Shown: positions 27,511 through 36,604 of the stretch, piece after piece
Numbering within the stretch: position 1 is the stretch's first letter
Layout: each line of letters opens with the position of its first letter
The notes under the pieces: generated by a model
Told to the model about the DNA's origin: nothing
The model's input: only the letters and a program-made list of their open reading frames with translations
Database searches by the model: none
Position numbers and translations under genes: made by a program
Source: Pseudidiomarina homiensis
GTDB lineage: Bacteria > Pseudomonadota > Gammaproteobacteria > Enterobacterales > Alteromonadaceae
Assembly: GCF_003987225.1 (NCBI RefSeq)
Contig: NZ_PIPX01000001.1
Span: forward strand, 1,674,001-1,738,000
Reading direction: 5' to 3'
Length of the DNA: 64,000 nt

Positions 27511-28206
27511 ATGTCAGAACACAAAAAAGGCCGTGTACTACTGATCACCGGTGCCTCGAGTGGTATTGGTAGAACCACCGCATTAACGGCTGCCCGCGAG
27601 GGTTTCAAACTCATTCTCACTGCCCGCCGCAAAGAACTTCTCGATGAACTCGTCGACCAGATCGGTAGTGATCAAGCCATCGGTATCGCTGCTGATGCGG
27701 GCGACTACAAGTCGCTCGAGCAAGTGGTGGTGAAAGGTCTGGAAAAGTTTGGCCAATTAGATGCGGTATTCGCAAATGCGGGGACCGGCGTGCAAACACC
27801 AGGCACCGAAACCGGCAACGCCGACGAGTGGAAGACCATGATTGACGTGAACATCAACGGTTTGCTTTACACCGCTCGCCTTACCCTGCCGCATCTACGC
27901 AAAACCACTGGGCATTTTCTGATGACCGGTTCTGCCGCTGGACGCAACACTATCAAAGGTTCGGTATATGGTGCGACCAAATGGTTTGTGCATGGTTTCG
28001 CACAAAACTTAGCGGAAGAAATGAAAGAGTGGGACGGCCGTTGCACAACCATTGCTCCAGGCATGGTTAATACACCGTTTTTTGACGAACCTAAGCCCGA
28101 TAAGCTTGATCCACAAGACGTGGCGGACGCCGTGCTGTTTGCGCTCAATGCGCACCCGCGCAATAGCGTCCGCGAAGTTTACTTGATGCCAGCTTATCGC
28201 AATTAG
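27511..28206 (+). CDS. Short-chain dehydrogenase/reductase (SDR)
   Basis: A 231-residue classical SDR: TGASSGIG cofactor motif at residue 13, TARRKEL after strand 2 (Arg pair suggests NADPH), FANAGTG, catalytic Ser in MTGSAAG and the YGATK Tyr/Lys pair near residue 152. The C-terminal QDVADAVLFALNAHPRNSVREVYLMP is typical of YdfG-like broad-substrate dehydrogenases. AAGGAGCAA precedes the ATG. Its stop overlaps the convergent dUTPase gene by 4 bases. Confidence 0.85.
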   Translation: MSEHKKGRVLLITGASSGIGRTTALTAAREGFKLILTARRKELLDELVDQIGSDQAIGIAADAGDYKSLEQVVVKGLEKFGQLDAVFANAGTGVQTPGTETGNADEWKTMIDVNINGLLYTARLTLPHLRKTTGHFLMTGSAAGRNTIKGSVYGATKWFVHGFAQNLAEEMKEWDGRCTTIAPGMVNTPFFDEPKPDKLDPQDVADAVLFALNAHPRNSVREVYLMPAYRN

Positions 28207-28931
28207 GCGGAAGCGACCTCACGGTCATAGTGGTCGAGCAATAAGGTTTGGGCATGCACCAGCGGTTGCTCGGCCGCAATAATCGCGTCTTGGTGTTCAC
28301 TAAGTAGACGCATCATTACTTCGTTGTCTTCTTCACCGTGCCACATCTTGATATAAGTGCCCTGCTTGTAGCCGCGTTGCTGGCGTAAGTTATTCAGCGC
28401 ATTTTTGCCAATATAAGTTAAGTACACGCTATCGGCATCACCGTAGGCATCCACCAACATGGTCATCAGCTTGTCGAAAAACACCGGTCCGCAAACCAGC
28501 GGCTGTTGCGCTGAACCATCTTGCGCTAAGGCCGCCACGAGTTCTTTACCGTCCTGCACGTTGCCATGGTTTTCGGCACCAGCAAGCAAAATCTGTGCGA
28601 CATATTCCGTCGCAGCAACAACATCTTTGCCTTGCTCGCAAGCATGTTCAACCGCATCGGAAATCGCAAAATGAAGAATGTCGATAAGCTCCATGTTCGC
28701 CTGCGCCCAATCCGCCTCCTGCTTCTTCCACCATTTGTAAGCGGTGTGCTCAAAATATTCGCCGAGCTCGACAAGTATCGCTTTCACGTCATCACGTTTT
28801 ACCTTGGGAGCTTCAGGATAGTCCGAGTCGATAACCTGATTGAAAGCAATTTGCATAGCCACAAGTTGGCGCGCTTGTGCTGGCGTCATGAGTTGGTCCT
28901 CTTCATTGAAGGTCTGATTGGTTAACGCCAA
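28203..28931 (-). CDS. Dimeric all-alpha dUTP diphosphatase
   Basis: A 242-residue protein of the dUTPase_2/all-alpha NTP-pyrophosphatase group. The metal-binding acidic pattern is present as ELGEYFEHTAYKWWKK and ELIDILHFAIS (ExxE ... ExxD), with a third acidic set in SVYLTYIGKNALNNLRQQRGYKQGTY. These enzymes convert dUTP to dUMP and keep uracil out of DNA. No trimeric Dut is seen in the window, so this may be the house-keeping dUTPase. Convergent with the SDR gene. Confidence 0.85.
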   Translation of the reverse strand: MALTNQTFNEEDQLMTPAQARQLVAMQIAFNQVIDSDYPEAPKVKRDDVKAILVELGEYFEHTAYKWWKKQEADWAQANMELIDILHFAISDAVEHACEQGKDVVAATEYVAQILLAGAENHGNVQDGKELVAALAQDGSAQQPLVCGPVFFDKLMTMLVDAYGDADSVYLTYIGKNALNNLRQQRGYKQGTYIKMWHGEEDNEVMMRLLSEHQDAIIAAEQPLVHAQTLLLDHYDREVASA

Positions 28932-28948
28932 AATAGCACAAGACGCCG

Positions 28949-29614
28949 TTAATAGGCGAGTTCTGGCACGGGTAAGTGACCGGTTTTTACGTAGATAATG
29001 GTTTCTTCTTCAACGCGGGGCGTATGCTTGCTGGCATGAGGACTGCGCAGCCAAGTGCCTTGCGGATAACGCCCATGTTCGTCGATAAATTCGCCAGACA
29101 GGACCAATATTTCCTCGCCCGCATAATGACGATGGGGCTTGAAAACCTCACCAGCGGGCCACTTCACCAAGGCAACATGCTCGGTTTCAAAGCTGTGCAG
29201 TGGCATCACTTGCAAGCCACCTTGTCCCGGCAGCCAAGGAGCTGTGTTCGTGTTGATGCGCACGACCTCCCGATCCGCGCGGGAAAACTGATGTAGCTTC
29301 ACAAATAGCGTGCAGCCTTGCTCACTGAAAGGCGCATGGGCAGAGCCTGGTGGGTTGCGTAAATAAGTGCCCGCCGGATAATCACCGGTGTCATCGGAAA
29401 ACACACCTTCAAGCACGAAGATTTCTTCGCCTAATGGATGCTGATGGGTGGCAAAACGTGATCGCGGTGCGTAGCGAACGATGCTGGTAGCTCGCCCGCG
29501 CTCCGCCTCTTCACGTTCTAGTAGTTTTCGTTCTATACCTGCAGCCGGACTGGGCTGCCACTCAGCTCGTGCGGTTTCAATAACGACGCGCTGTGAGAAA
29601 TCCATATTCAGCAT
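28949..29614 (-). CDS. ChrR-like double-cupin protein
   Basis: A 221-residue protein with two consecutive cupin domains, each with a metal site: HQHPLGEEIFVLEGVFSDDTGDYPAGTYLRNPPGS (residues about 57-91) and HRHYAGEEILVLSGEFIDEHGRYPQGTWLRSPHAS (about 161-195). The repeat matches the ChrR cupin domain, but the zinc-binding anti-sigma N-terminus of ChrR is absent, so it is more likely a metal-dependent enzyme or sensor than an anti-sigma factor. GAGG precedes the ATG. It is upstream of the dUTPase gene (17-base gap), possibly co-transcribed. Confidence 0.8.
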   Translation of the reverse strand: MLNMDFSQRVVIETARAEWQPSPAAGIERKLLEREEAERGRATSIVRYAPRSRFATHQHPLGEEIFVLEGVFSDDTGDYPAGTYLRNPPGSAHAPFSEQGCTLFVKLHQFSRADREVVRINTNTAPWLPGQGGLQVMPLHSFETEHVALVKWPAGEVFKPHRHYAGEEILVLSGEFIDEHGRYPQGTWLRSPHASKHTPRVEEETIIYVKTGHLPVPELAY

Positions 29615-29751
29615 GGAACAACTTTCCTCTTTTATATACTCACCCAGTTCTTACTATAAAACCTAGCTAATGGATCGCTGAAAGCAACTTGAATTAAGCG
29701 AATACGCCACTATATTTCGTTTATCACTAAAATAGATTAGGAATTCTATTC

Positions 29752-30183
29752 ATGTCAGACTCCATCATCGCTGCCTGCCCGCACTGCCATAAGAAAAATC
29801 GACTTCCGGCGGATCGTAATCGCGCTGACGCCAAGTGCGGCTTCTGTAGGCAGAAGCTTTTTACTGGCGAAGCATTTGCCGTGAATGCTGATCAATTTCG
29901 TGCGCATAGAGACAGTGATCTACCGGTGGTTATTGATTTCTGGGCAAGTTGGTGTGGCCCCTGTCAGCAGTTTGCCCCGACGTTCAGCGAGGTTGCCAAG
30001 GCGTATGCCGAGCGTGCGCGCTTTGTGAAAGTCAGCACCGAAACCGAACCCCATTTGGCCCAGCACTTTGCGATTCGAAGCATACCTACATTAATGATTA
30101 TCAAGAATGGGCAGGAAGTGGTACGGCAGGCAGGTGCGTTGCCGCCACAGCAATTTAAGCAATGGCTGCAACAGCACCTTTAA
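29752..30183 (+). CDS. trxC: Thioredoxin 2 (TrxC)
   Basis: A 143-residue thioredoxin with the TrxC-specific N-terminal zinc domain (CPHC at residues 9-12, CGFC near 29-32) before a standard thioredoxin fold carrying [11 protein letters not shown] and cis-Pro in RSIPTLMII. It reduces cytoplasmic disulphides and is usually induced by oxidative stress through OxyR, consistent with the many redox genes nearby. Converges on the DsbA-like gene. Confidence 0.93.
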   Translation: MSDSIIAACPHCHKKNRLPADRNRADAKCGFCRQKLFTGEAFAVNADQFRAHRDSDLPVVIDFWASWCGPCQQFAPTFSEVAKAYAERARFVKVSTETEPHLAQHFAIRSIPTLMIIKNGQEVVRQAGALPPQQFKQWLQQHL

Positions 30184-30189
30184 ACGGAG

Positions 30190-30957
30190 TTATTCAAGTT
30201 CGAGTAAGTGATTCACAAGCGCGAAATAACGCTGCGACTCAGCCGGAGAGTGCGGCGCCGATGCCGTAATCACGTATTTGCCGTTGACGACAAGCGTCGG
30301 CACACTGGTAATTTCGGCATCCATCATGTCAGTCATGATTTTACGCAACTTGTCTGTTTGCGCTGGATTTTCAAACGCTGCAGCAAACGCTTCACCATCA
30401 ATTCCGTGTTCTGCCATAAAGCCCTGAATATCCTCGGGACTTGGTAGGCGGTTATGGTCTTCGCGGGTACGCTGATAAAATTCGATCATTTCATCATCGA
30501 GGTTCGTATCTGCAACTTCACGTAGCGTGTAGAAGACGCGTGAGTCGTAGGCCCAACGCTCGTTGGCTGGAGCTGCACGCTTCACTACCGCTACGTCGGT
30601 ATACTCCAATGCATAGGCATTAATAGTTGGATTGAAATGTTGGCAATGCGGACAGCCTGGCCACAAAAACTCCATAACGAAGCCGGCTTCGCCCGGCGAT
30701 TTCTCAAAATCAGCGAGTGTTAGCGCTGCGTCGAGAATGCGATAATCCTTACCCTCGACAAAATCTGTCGCGCTAAACTCCTGTACGACATCAGGTGTCG
30801 GATCAAGCTCTTGTGCGACTTTAGATGTCGCACCATTGTCGCTTTCACTCGCTTGTGCGTCATCTTTCGTCGTACCACTTGTTTCCTGCGCAGGTTGGCA
30901 TGCTAAAAGCACCAACGCAGCCACACTCGCTAAAATGAATTTTACTTTAAAAGTCAT
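30190..30957 (-). CDS. DsbA-like thiol:disulphide oxidoreductase lipoprotein
   Basis: A 255-residue protein. The lipobox (LVLLAC) predicts a lipidated Cys; an acidic Ser/Thr-rich linker follows, then a DsbA domain with CPHC in FLWPGCPHCQHF, the DsbA helical insertion, and cis-Pro in VPTLVVNGKYVI. CPHC is the classic DsbA motif, a strong oxidant. The frame opens at 30993, but ATG 30957 with GAGG upstream gives the lipoprotein signal. Membrane attachment of a DsbA protein is seen in some gammaproteobacteria. Confidence 0.85.
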   Translation of the reverse strand: MTFKVKFILASVAALVLLACQPAQETSGTTKDDAQASESDNGATSKVAQELDPTPDVVQEFSATDFVEGKDYRILDAALTLADFEKSPGEAGFVMEFLWPGCPHCQHFNPTINAYALEYTDVAVVKRAAPANERWAYDSRVFYTLREVADTNLDDEMIEFYQRTREDHNRLPSPEDIQGFMAEHGIDGEAFAAAFENPAQTDKLRKIMTDMMDAEITSVPTLVVNGKYVITASAPHSPAESQRYFALVNHLLELE

Positions 30958-31115
30958 AATCTGCCTCGTTGTTATTCTGTTACCCCATTTCAACGCAGAC
31001 GAGGCAAAAAGTCACGTCTTAGATACGTTGTAACGGTCTCTGACCCTCGTAAAGGCGGCCGAAACAAGCAATAATGAGGTTATAGCTCCGTTGTAACAAT
31101 AAAAGGTACTTCAAC

Positions 31116-32057
31116 ATGTCCGTTCTTCGTGGTTTAAGCATTGTCGCAACATCCCTTTTCGTGCTCGCCTGTAGTCCAAGTGAGCAACCGAGAAATAAGG
31201 TGACGTACCAATGCGGTGCCCTGCCGTTAACCACCGAGCTTAACGGCGAAACCTTGACGCTACGGTTTGGTGCAGAAAATGCGCAAACGCTCGATCTTAA
31301 GGCTACCCGCAGCGCCTCAGGAGCTCGTTATACCCATCTTGAAAACGGTGCGGAGTTCTGGAGCAAAGGTAACGAAGCGCAATTTAGTTCAGACGCTTTT
31401 TCTCTGCCGCTTTGCGTTGTTGAAGGCACACTTCCGCAACAGTTCAACGCACGCGGGAACGAACCCTTTTGGCTACTCGCAATCAACGGCGAGCAAGCCA
31501 CCTTACGCCAACCCGGCAGCGAGGCCAATTTTGCCATTACGCGAGCTGACGCGCAGCAGCTTCATCCTTTGCTGATCGATATAAGGCTCGATAATGGTTG
31601 GCTGTTAACGCTCGAACAACAGGTTTGCTACGATACGATGAGCGGCCAAAGCTTTCCTTACCACGCCGAGCTAAGGACTAACGATGAAATACTGCGTGGC
31701 TGTGCCGGTGACCCTGATCGTTTAATTGCCGGTGCAAGCTGGCAACTCATGGATGCCCCAAGCACCCTCGACCAGCCTCCGTCACTCACATTTCACTCAG
31801 ACCAACGTGTCAGTGGCTTCGCCGGTTGCAACTATGTAAATGGTCGCTATGAAATCACAGGCGAGGGTCTGCGGTTTGCTCCTTTAGCCGTAACCAAGCG
31901 TATGTGTTCACCGCCCGCTATGGCATTTGAAGATGCGTTCTTGCGCGATCTCCAACAAGTCACTAACGTGAAAGTATTTAGTGACAATACTTTGCAACTA
32001 CAGTTAACGAATGGGGATTATCTGCAATTACAGCAAGTTCCGCTAAAGCTCTGGTAA
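31116..32057 (+). CDS. Lipoprotein with MliC-like, COG3650-like and META domains
   Basis: A 313-residue lipoprotein (lipobox FVLAC, Cys19). Three parts follow: residues about 29-105 resemble MliC lysozyme inhibitors (VTYQCGALPLTTELNGETLTLRF ... SASGARY ... EFWSKGNEAQF), residues about 110-205 have the FNARGNEPFW motif of COG3650-type domains, and residues about 215-310 form a META/HslJ domain (SWQLMDA ... VSGFAGCNYVNGRYEITGEGLRFAPLAVTKRMC). A role in protecting the envelope against lysozyme or other stress is plausible from the families. It is upstream of a GST gene. Confidence 0.8.
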   Translation: MSVLRGLSIVATSLFVLACSPSEQPRNKVTYQCGALPLTTELNGETLTLRFGAENAQTLDLKATRSASGARYTHLENGAEFWSKGNEAQFSSDAFSLPLCVVEGTLPQQFNARGNEPFWLLAINGEQATLRQPGSEANFAITRADAQQLHPLLIDIRLDNGWLLTLEQQVCYDTMSGQSFPYHAELRTNDEILRGCAGDPDRLIAGASWQLMDAPSTLDQPPSLTFHSDQRVSGFAGCNYVNGRYEITGEGLRFAPLAVTKRMCSPPAMAFEDAFLRDLQQVTNVKVFSDNTLQLQLTNGDYLQLQQVPLKLW

Positions 32058-32083
32058 GAGTAACCGACAAGAAGGACCGAAAA

Positions 32084-32701
32084 ATGAAGCTTTATGAGAC
32101 AAAAACAGCTCCCAACCCGCGCCGCGTGCGTATGTTCCTCGCCGAAAAGGGCTTGTTAGATAAGGTCGAGTGCGTCGAAGTCGACATTCAAAAAGGCGAG
32201 AACTTACAACCTGAGTTTGTCGCCAAAAATCCAATGAAGAAAGTACCCGTATTGGAACTCGACGACGGCACCTGTATTGCCGAAACCATGGCCATTTGCC
32301 GCTATTTTGAAGAGGCCTATCCGGATAGCCCTAAATTACTCGGTGAATCGGCGACCGAACAGGCGTTCATTGAACAATGGCTACGTTGGCTTGATTACTA
32401 CTATTTCGTGCCTTGTGGTATGGGCTTTCAACACACCAGTGGCTACTTCAAAGATCGCATGACACCTAACCCAACTTGGGGTGAGTCTTGTGTGAAGGAC
32501 ACGCAAAAGTTCATGGAATTTTTAAACCAGCATCTCGCCGATAAAGATTATATTTGTTGTAACAAACTTACCGCAGCAGACCTTACCGCCTTTGCGGTCA
32601 CAGCGTTTGCTCGGGTTATCCAGCTAAGAGTTGATGACAGCCTACCCCACTTAAACAAGTGGTATCAGCAGCTGAAAGAGCGTCCGTCGGCGCAGGTCTA
32701 A
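32084..32701 (+). CDS. Glutathione S-transferase family protein
   Basis: A 205-residue cytosolic GST: thioredoxin-fold N-domain (MKLYETKTAPNPRRVRMFLAEKG, NPMKKVPVLELDDGTCIAETMAICRYFEE) with the glutathione-gamma-glutamyl-binding E-T/S pair, then a helical C-domain. The typical N-terminal catalytic residue is not a Cys; a Thr/Ser or Tyr is possible. Likely detoxification; substrate unknown. Convergent with the ybcH-like gene (4-base gap). Confidence 0.85.
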   Translation: MKLYETKTAPNPRRVRMFLAEKGLLDKVECVEVDIQKGENLQPEFVAKNPMKKVPVLELDDGTCIAETMAICRYFEEAYPDSPKLLGESATEQAFIEQWLRWLDYYYFVPCGMGFQHTSGYFKDRMTPNPTWGESCVKDTQKFMEFLNQHLADKDYICCNKLTAADLTAFAVTAFARVIQLRVDDSLPHLNKWYQQLKERPSAQV

Positions 32702-32705
32702 GCCT

Positions 32706-33662
32706 TTAACTTTGCGGCGGTTTGGTGACGTCACTCAAATACAACAAGCCCGAAGTTTCCGGCAAATAGCGTAGCGAGAATAGAATACGGCGATGGCAAT
32801 CTGGCTGCTCTGCCATTGCCTGTTTTAACTCTTCGTTGCGGGCGGGACGGGCCTGAAAAGGCTGTTGGGAAGTTTGTACAAAGGCTTCGTTAATCAGCAC
32901 CACTTTGCAATTTAACTTGGCAAAGTATTGCCGGCGATCGGTCTCCGACAAAGCCTGCGTTCCTACGCCGTCTTGCAGCCAAACTTCATAACCAAGGTCC
33001 TGCAATTCGACTAGCCATTCGCCAAGATCTTCCGGCGCCATAGCGGCACTCAAAAACAGGCTGATGGCAGTAGGTGTTGGCCCAAGACGTTGCTTTAGGT
33101 CTGCTAAAAAGCTGTGCAATTGCGCTCGCTCCGCTGCGCTCGCAAAATAAGCATCACTTAACTCAAGTGGCACATACCAGCCGAGAAATTGTTCTCGGTG
33201 TTGCTGCGTCCATAGCTGCCATTGCGCCACACTCGCATTGACCTTGCGCAGATAGGCTTCAAAGAAGACTTGTTGTGCCGCGGCCCCTTTCGCCATCTCA
33301 GCAAAATACTCCGGCTCGGTGTGGAGCCCTAACCATAGCGGCATTTCATGTTGCCACAGGGTAGCAGTTTCAACCAGCCACGGCCGCGGCTGTTGAAAGC
33401 CTTCTGCACCGTATTGTGTCCATTGCAACACGCCAAAGTCGATGTCACGCGCAATCACCTGTTGCAACAAATAGCGCCACCCGTGGGCGCCTAAATCAGC
33501 GTCGCGGTTGAGCGGTTGGTACATCACCCCCAGCTGCAGTTCGTCATTCGCTGTAACTTGTGATGCACCGCCCAAGAATACAGTTAGAAGTAAAGCTGAA
33601 AACGCACAATAAACGCGTTGTCGCTGTCTTCGGCAAAGTCGCTTGATACTACGTGCTGCCAT
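32706..33662 (-). CDS. YbcH-like exported protein (DUF4434-like), third gene of the nfr operon
   Basis: A 318-residue protein with a long N-terminal signal region (CAFSALLLTVFLGGASQVTA|NDEL). The mature part looks like a glycoside-hydrolase-type barrel: GVMYQPLNRDADLGAHGWRYLLQQVIARDIDFGVLQWTQYG is the DUF4434-like beginning, with EMPLWLGLHTEPEYF, FLGWYVPLELSD and GYEVWLQDGVG later. In E. coli the nfrA gene is followed by ybcH of similar size, so position and domain agree. The start overlaps nfrA by 79 bases, which is long; an internal start cannot keep the signal peptide. It may trim or modify the polysaccharide exported by NfrAB. Confidence 0.65.
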   Translation of the reverse strand: MAARSIKRLCRRQRQRVYCAFSALLLTVFLGGASQVTANDELQLGVMYQPLNRDADLGAHGWRYLLQQVIARDIDFGVLQWTQYGAEGFQQPRPWLVETATLWQHEMPLWLGLHTEPEYFAEMAKGAAAQQVFFEAYLRKVNASVAQWQLWTQQHREQFLGWYVPLELSDAYFASAAERAQLHSFLADLKQRLGPTPTAISLFLSAAMAPEDLGEWLVELQDLGYEVWLQDGVGTQALSETDRRQYFAKLNCKVVLINEAFVQTSQQPFQARPARNEELKQAMAEQPDCHRRILFSLRYLPETSGLLYLSDVTKPPQS

Positions 33663-36604
33663 TCAAGACCTAACTCCATTCGCAAATTGTAACCATTATA
33701 GTCAGACTGAAACCACTCTGACATCCAGCCTACCCCAAGACCCGCGCGTGTATCGTCAGCATCACCAATGGCGACTAAGTCGCGCGACGTATCGCCTTGC
33801 GCAAAACCATAGAAACGCAAGGCTTGCCGATGACTCTGGGCCAATGAAAATACCGGGCCAGATTCAAGTCGCGTATAAAACGCATGTTGGTCATCGTCGG
33901 GGAAGTAAATCCCGTCAACAAACCACGAGTTGTACCACACCCGCTCGCTTTGCGGCTCCCACCATTTGCTACCACTCCACGGACTCAAAATATCGACCGA
34001 GGCCCTAAGGTAAGGTTTCAATTCTTCGTCGCCATCAAGTTGCTGACGCAAACCGACGGCAAGCACTGAGTTAAAGGTTTTTGAAGGCTTCCAAGTTAGA
34101 CCTACATCCAGCTCTTGAGTTTCAAAGAAATCACTCTCGCCACCTTGCAGTAAACTTAGCTGTGCGCCAAGGCCACCGATGCTCGTTTGTGATTCAGTAA
34201 ACGCATAGGCGGCTTGAACCTGCATAAAATAATCGCCTTGCGCGTCGATACCCTGCCCAACATTGGCGCGACTGCTGTCACCCGCCCAACCTGCAACAGT
34301 AAAGTCCCACTGACTTTCAACGTCACGGTGTAGACGTTGTGCCTTGATGAGCTGGAGCTCATCTGGATCATCGCTGACGAGCATCTTGTCGATCGCTGCT
34401 GCTGCATAGTGACGCGTTTTTTCATTGTCGCCCCGATAATTAAAAGCATACGCAGCTTGGTGCAGATGCTTCACTTGCGAGTTCTCTTCATAACCCAGCA
34501 AAGCTCGGTCAAAATAATCAGCTGATTCAAGTGGATCCCGCTCATAAATGCTATAGGCAAGCTCCGCTTGGAAGTGTTTATTATCGGGATAGGTTGCCAC
34601 CGCTTCGCGATACAATGCTTCAAGCGCAGGCCAGTCATTTCGTTTACGATAAATCGGCGCCCGTTCTTCCACCAACAACGGCGAATCAAAACGTTCATCG
34701 GCGCGCTCAAGCAGTAACAAGGTCTTTTCATCATCCTGTTGTGCTTGCGCAATATCCACCCCGAGTAGCCACCAATCCAGCTCGTTTTCTTGCCGCGCCG
34801 CCTGCCATGCAGCCTCAGCCGCTGCCAAGTCACCCTGTAAGTAGGTCAACCGCGCAATCGCTAATTCATCCGAAGAAACTCGTTCGGCAGTCGGAATACG
34901 TTGGAGATAGCCTACTGCTGCAGCATTATCGCCCACACGCTCGGCCAAACTCGCTAACGACCGCAGATCACCTGCTGAAGGCTCTTGACCAATAGCCAAC
35001 TGCAATGCTTCATAGGCAGCTTCTGGATCACGGTCAATCAAACATTCTGCGCGCGTCCGAATACCGCGCTCTTTACTGACTTGCGCCAGCGCCGCTAACG
35101 CTTCATCACAATTACCTTGCAAACGCCAAAGTTCCGCAACGTCTACGGGGTCGGCATTACTGCGTGACAGTAACTTAATCCGCTCAACCGCAATCGCTTC
35201 TGGGTGTCCATAAAGGATATTTACATAGCGCGAGACCAGCACACGACCTGGCGCACTTGCGAGATTAACTTTGGCAAAACCTTCTTCCAATAAAGCGATA
35301 GTTTGTTCTGCCTCACCGCGTTGCCAAAGTAGATACGTCGCCTTCTCGAGCGCCGCAGGATCTTGGTAGTTACGCCAAATCGACAGCCATGTTGTTTCAG
35401 CATTACGGTTATCACCCAAACGGTCATAAGCCATCGCCAAATACGTTAACTCGGCTTCATTTGCAGCCGTATCAGCAAGTAACTCGACTTGCCGTTGCCA
35501 TGCTTGCTGTTGATGGTAGTAATTCATCAGCAGTTGGCGCCGCTGTTGCTGCAGCGCTGAACTCGTAAAGGTCGTGCGTTGCACTGCGTCATAAAGTTCC
35601 AGACGCTCCGCCAACGACAACCAGACGATAGGGTTCTCTTGCACTGAACAATTGACGAAGCGCTCACGGGCGCCACTGGTGTTGTCCATCTTCAGCATCA
35701 ACTGAACTTGCTCTAAGCAGCTGGTTTGGGCTTGTTCGGACAACGCTAATGCAGCCTCCAATTGGCCGTCTTCTTCGAGTAGGAAGTAATACTGCTTAAC
35801 ATCGCTTGCACTCAAATAGCCACGTTCCTGTAGCCAACCAAAATAGCGCAACGCACCAGCGTGATCGTTGCGTCCCAAAGCCTTGTAGGCCAGTTCACGT
35901 ATCACACCACCAGCCGCTTGCGGGTAACGTTGTGCTAAGGCAAAGGCACCTGCTTCATCATTCGCTTCAACCAACACATACCCAAACTCCGCAATCTCTG
36001 CCGGCGCAAGTTCTGCATGCTTGGCATAGCGTGAGAATTGTTGTGCCGCGGCGTCAAAAGCACCTACATCGGCAGCAATACGTGCGGCGATAAGGTTAAG
36101 TTCCGGTGTCCACAACTCAGGCGGCAACGCATTGAGCCACGCCCAAGCGACCTCTTTACTTTGCTCTTGCTGGAGTTGATACAAACCTTGCTGAATGAGC
36201 TCAAGCTTCTGATTTGGCGTAAGGTCTGCCAAAAAAATTGGCATATCCGGCGCTGCCGGAACCTCTCGTGCCATTGCGCTGCGGAGCATGCGCTGACGCA
36301 GCGCCACGCGGTTGCGCTCAGGAATTTCGCCGAGGTACTGTCGCGCTCGCTCAATATCCTGATTCAACATCGCCAATTCAAACGCATATTGGTAAAACGG
36401 CTCATGCTCAGGCGCAATTGCTATCGCTCGATCAAGCTCGGCTAAAGCGGCCTGATAGCGTTCTTCCTGCTGCAGCCGATAGGCTTTATCAACATACGGG
36501 TAGGTACGAAACTCTTGGTAATCCGTCAGACCGATAAAAATCGAGTCACCCATGGCTTGTGGCGCCATCGCCGCCATTGCGGCCACTATACTTAGAACAC
36601 GCAT
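33584..36604 (-). CDS. nfrA: NfrA-like outer-membrane TPR-barrel protein
   Basis: A 1006-residue exported protein. After the signal peptide (ending MAPQAMG|DSIF), residues about 35-740 are TPR-type helical repeats (YRLQQEERYQAALAELDRAIAIAPEHEPFYQY ...), then a C-terminal beta-barrel (NfrA_C-like) closing with FIVRFQLYF (C-terminal Phe). This is the architecture of NfrA, the E. coli receptor for phage N4 and the outer-membrane exporter of a c-di-GMP-controlled polysaccharide. Its start overlaps the nfrB stop by 13 bases; the ybcH-like gene follows. The protein is presumably the export pore for the NfrB product. Confidence 0.8.
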   Translation of the reverse strand: MRVLSIVAAMAAMAPQAMGDSIFIGLTDYQEFRTYPYVDKAYRLQQEERYQAALAELDRAIAIAPEHEPFYQYAFELAMLNQDIERARQYLGEIPERNRVALRQRMLRSAMAREVPAAPDMPIFLADLTPNQKLELIQQGLYQLQQEQSKEVAWAWLNALPPELWTPELNLIAARIAADVGAFDAAAQQFSRYAKHAELAPAEIAEFGYVLVEANDEAGAFALAQRYPQAAGGVIRELAYKALGRNDHAGALRYFGWLQERGYLSASDVKQYYFLLEEDGQLEAALALSEQAQTSCLEQVQLMLKMDNTSGARERFVNCSVQENPIVWLSLAERLELYDAVQRTTFTSSALQQQRRQLLMNYYHQQQAWQRQVELLADTAANEAELTYLAMAYDRLGDNRNAETTWLSIWRNYQDPAALEKATYLLWQRGEAEQTIALLEEGFAKVNLASAPGRVLVSRYVNILYGHPEAIAVERIKLLSRSNADPVDVAELWRLQGNCDEALAALAQVSKERGIRTRAECLIDRDPEAAYEALQLAIGQEPSAGDLRSLASLAERVGDNAAAVGYLQRIPTAERVSSDELAIARLTYLQGDLAAAEAAWQAARQENELDWWLLGVDIAQAQQDDEKTLLLLERADERFDSPLLVEERAPIYRKRNDWPALEALYREAVATYPDNKHFQAELAYSIYERDPLESADYFDRALLGYEENSQVKHLHQAAYAFNYRGDNEKTRHYAAAAIDKMLVSDDPDELQLIKAQRLHRDVESQWDFTVAGWAGDSSRANVGQGIDAQGDYFMQVQAAYAFTESQTSIGGLGAQLSLLQGGESDFFETQELDVGLTWKPSKTFNSVLAVGLRQQLDGDEELKPYLRASVDILSPWSGSKWWEPQSERVWYNSWFVDGIYFPDDDQHAFYTRLESGPVFSLAQSHRQALRFYGFAQGDTSRDLVAIGDADDTRAGLGVGWMSEWFQSDYNGYNLRMELGLEWQHVVSSDFAEDSDNAFIVRFQLYF

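Noticed and set aside
28949-29614. Reading the double-cupin protein as an anti-sigma factor partner of one of the ECF factors
   Set aside because: The zinc-binding anti-sigma N-terminus of ChrR is missing and no ECF gene is adjacent.
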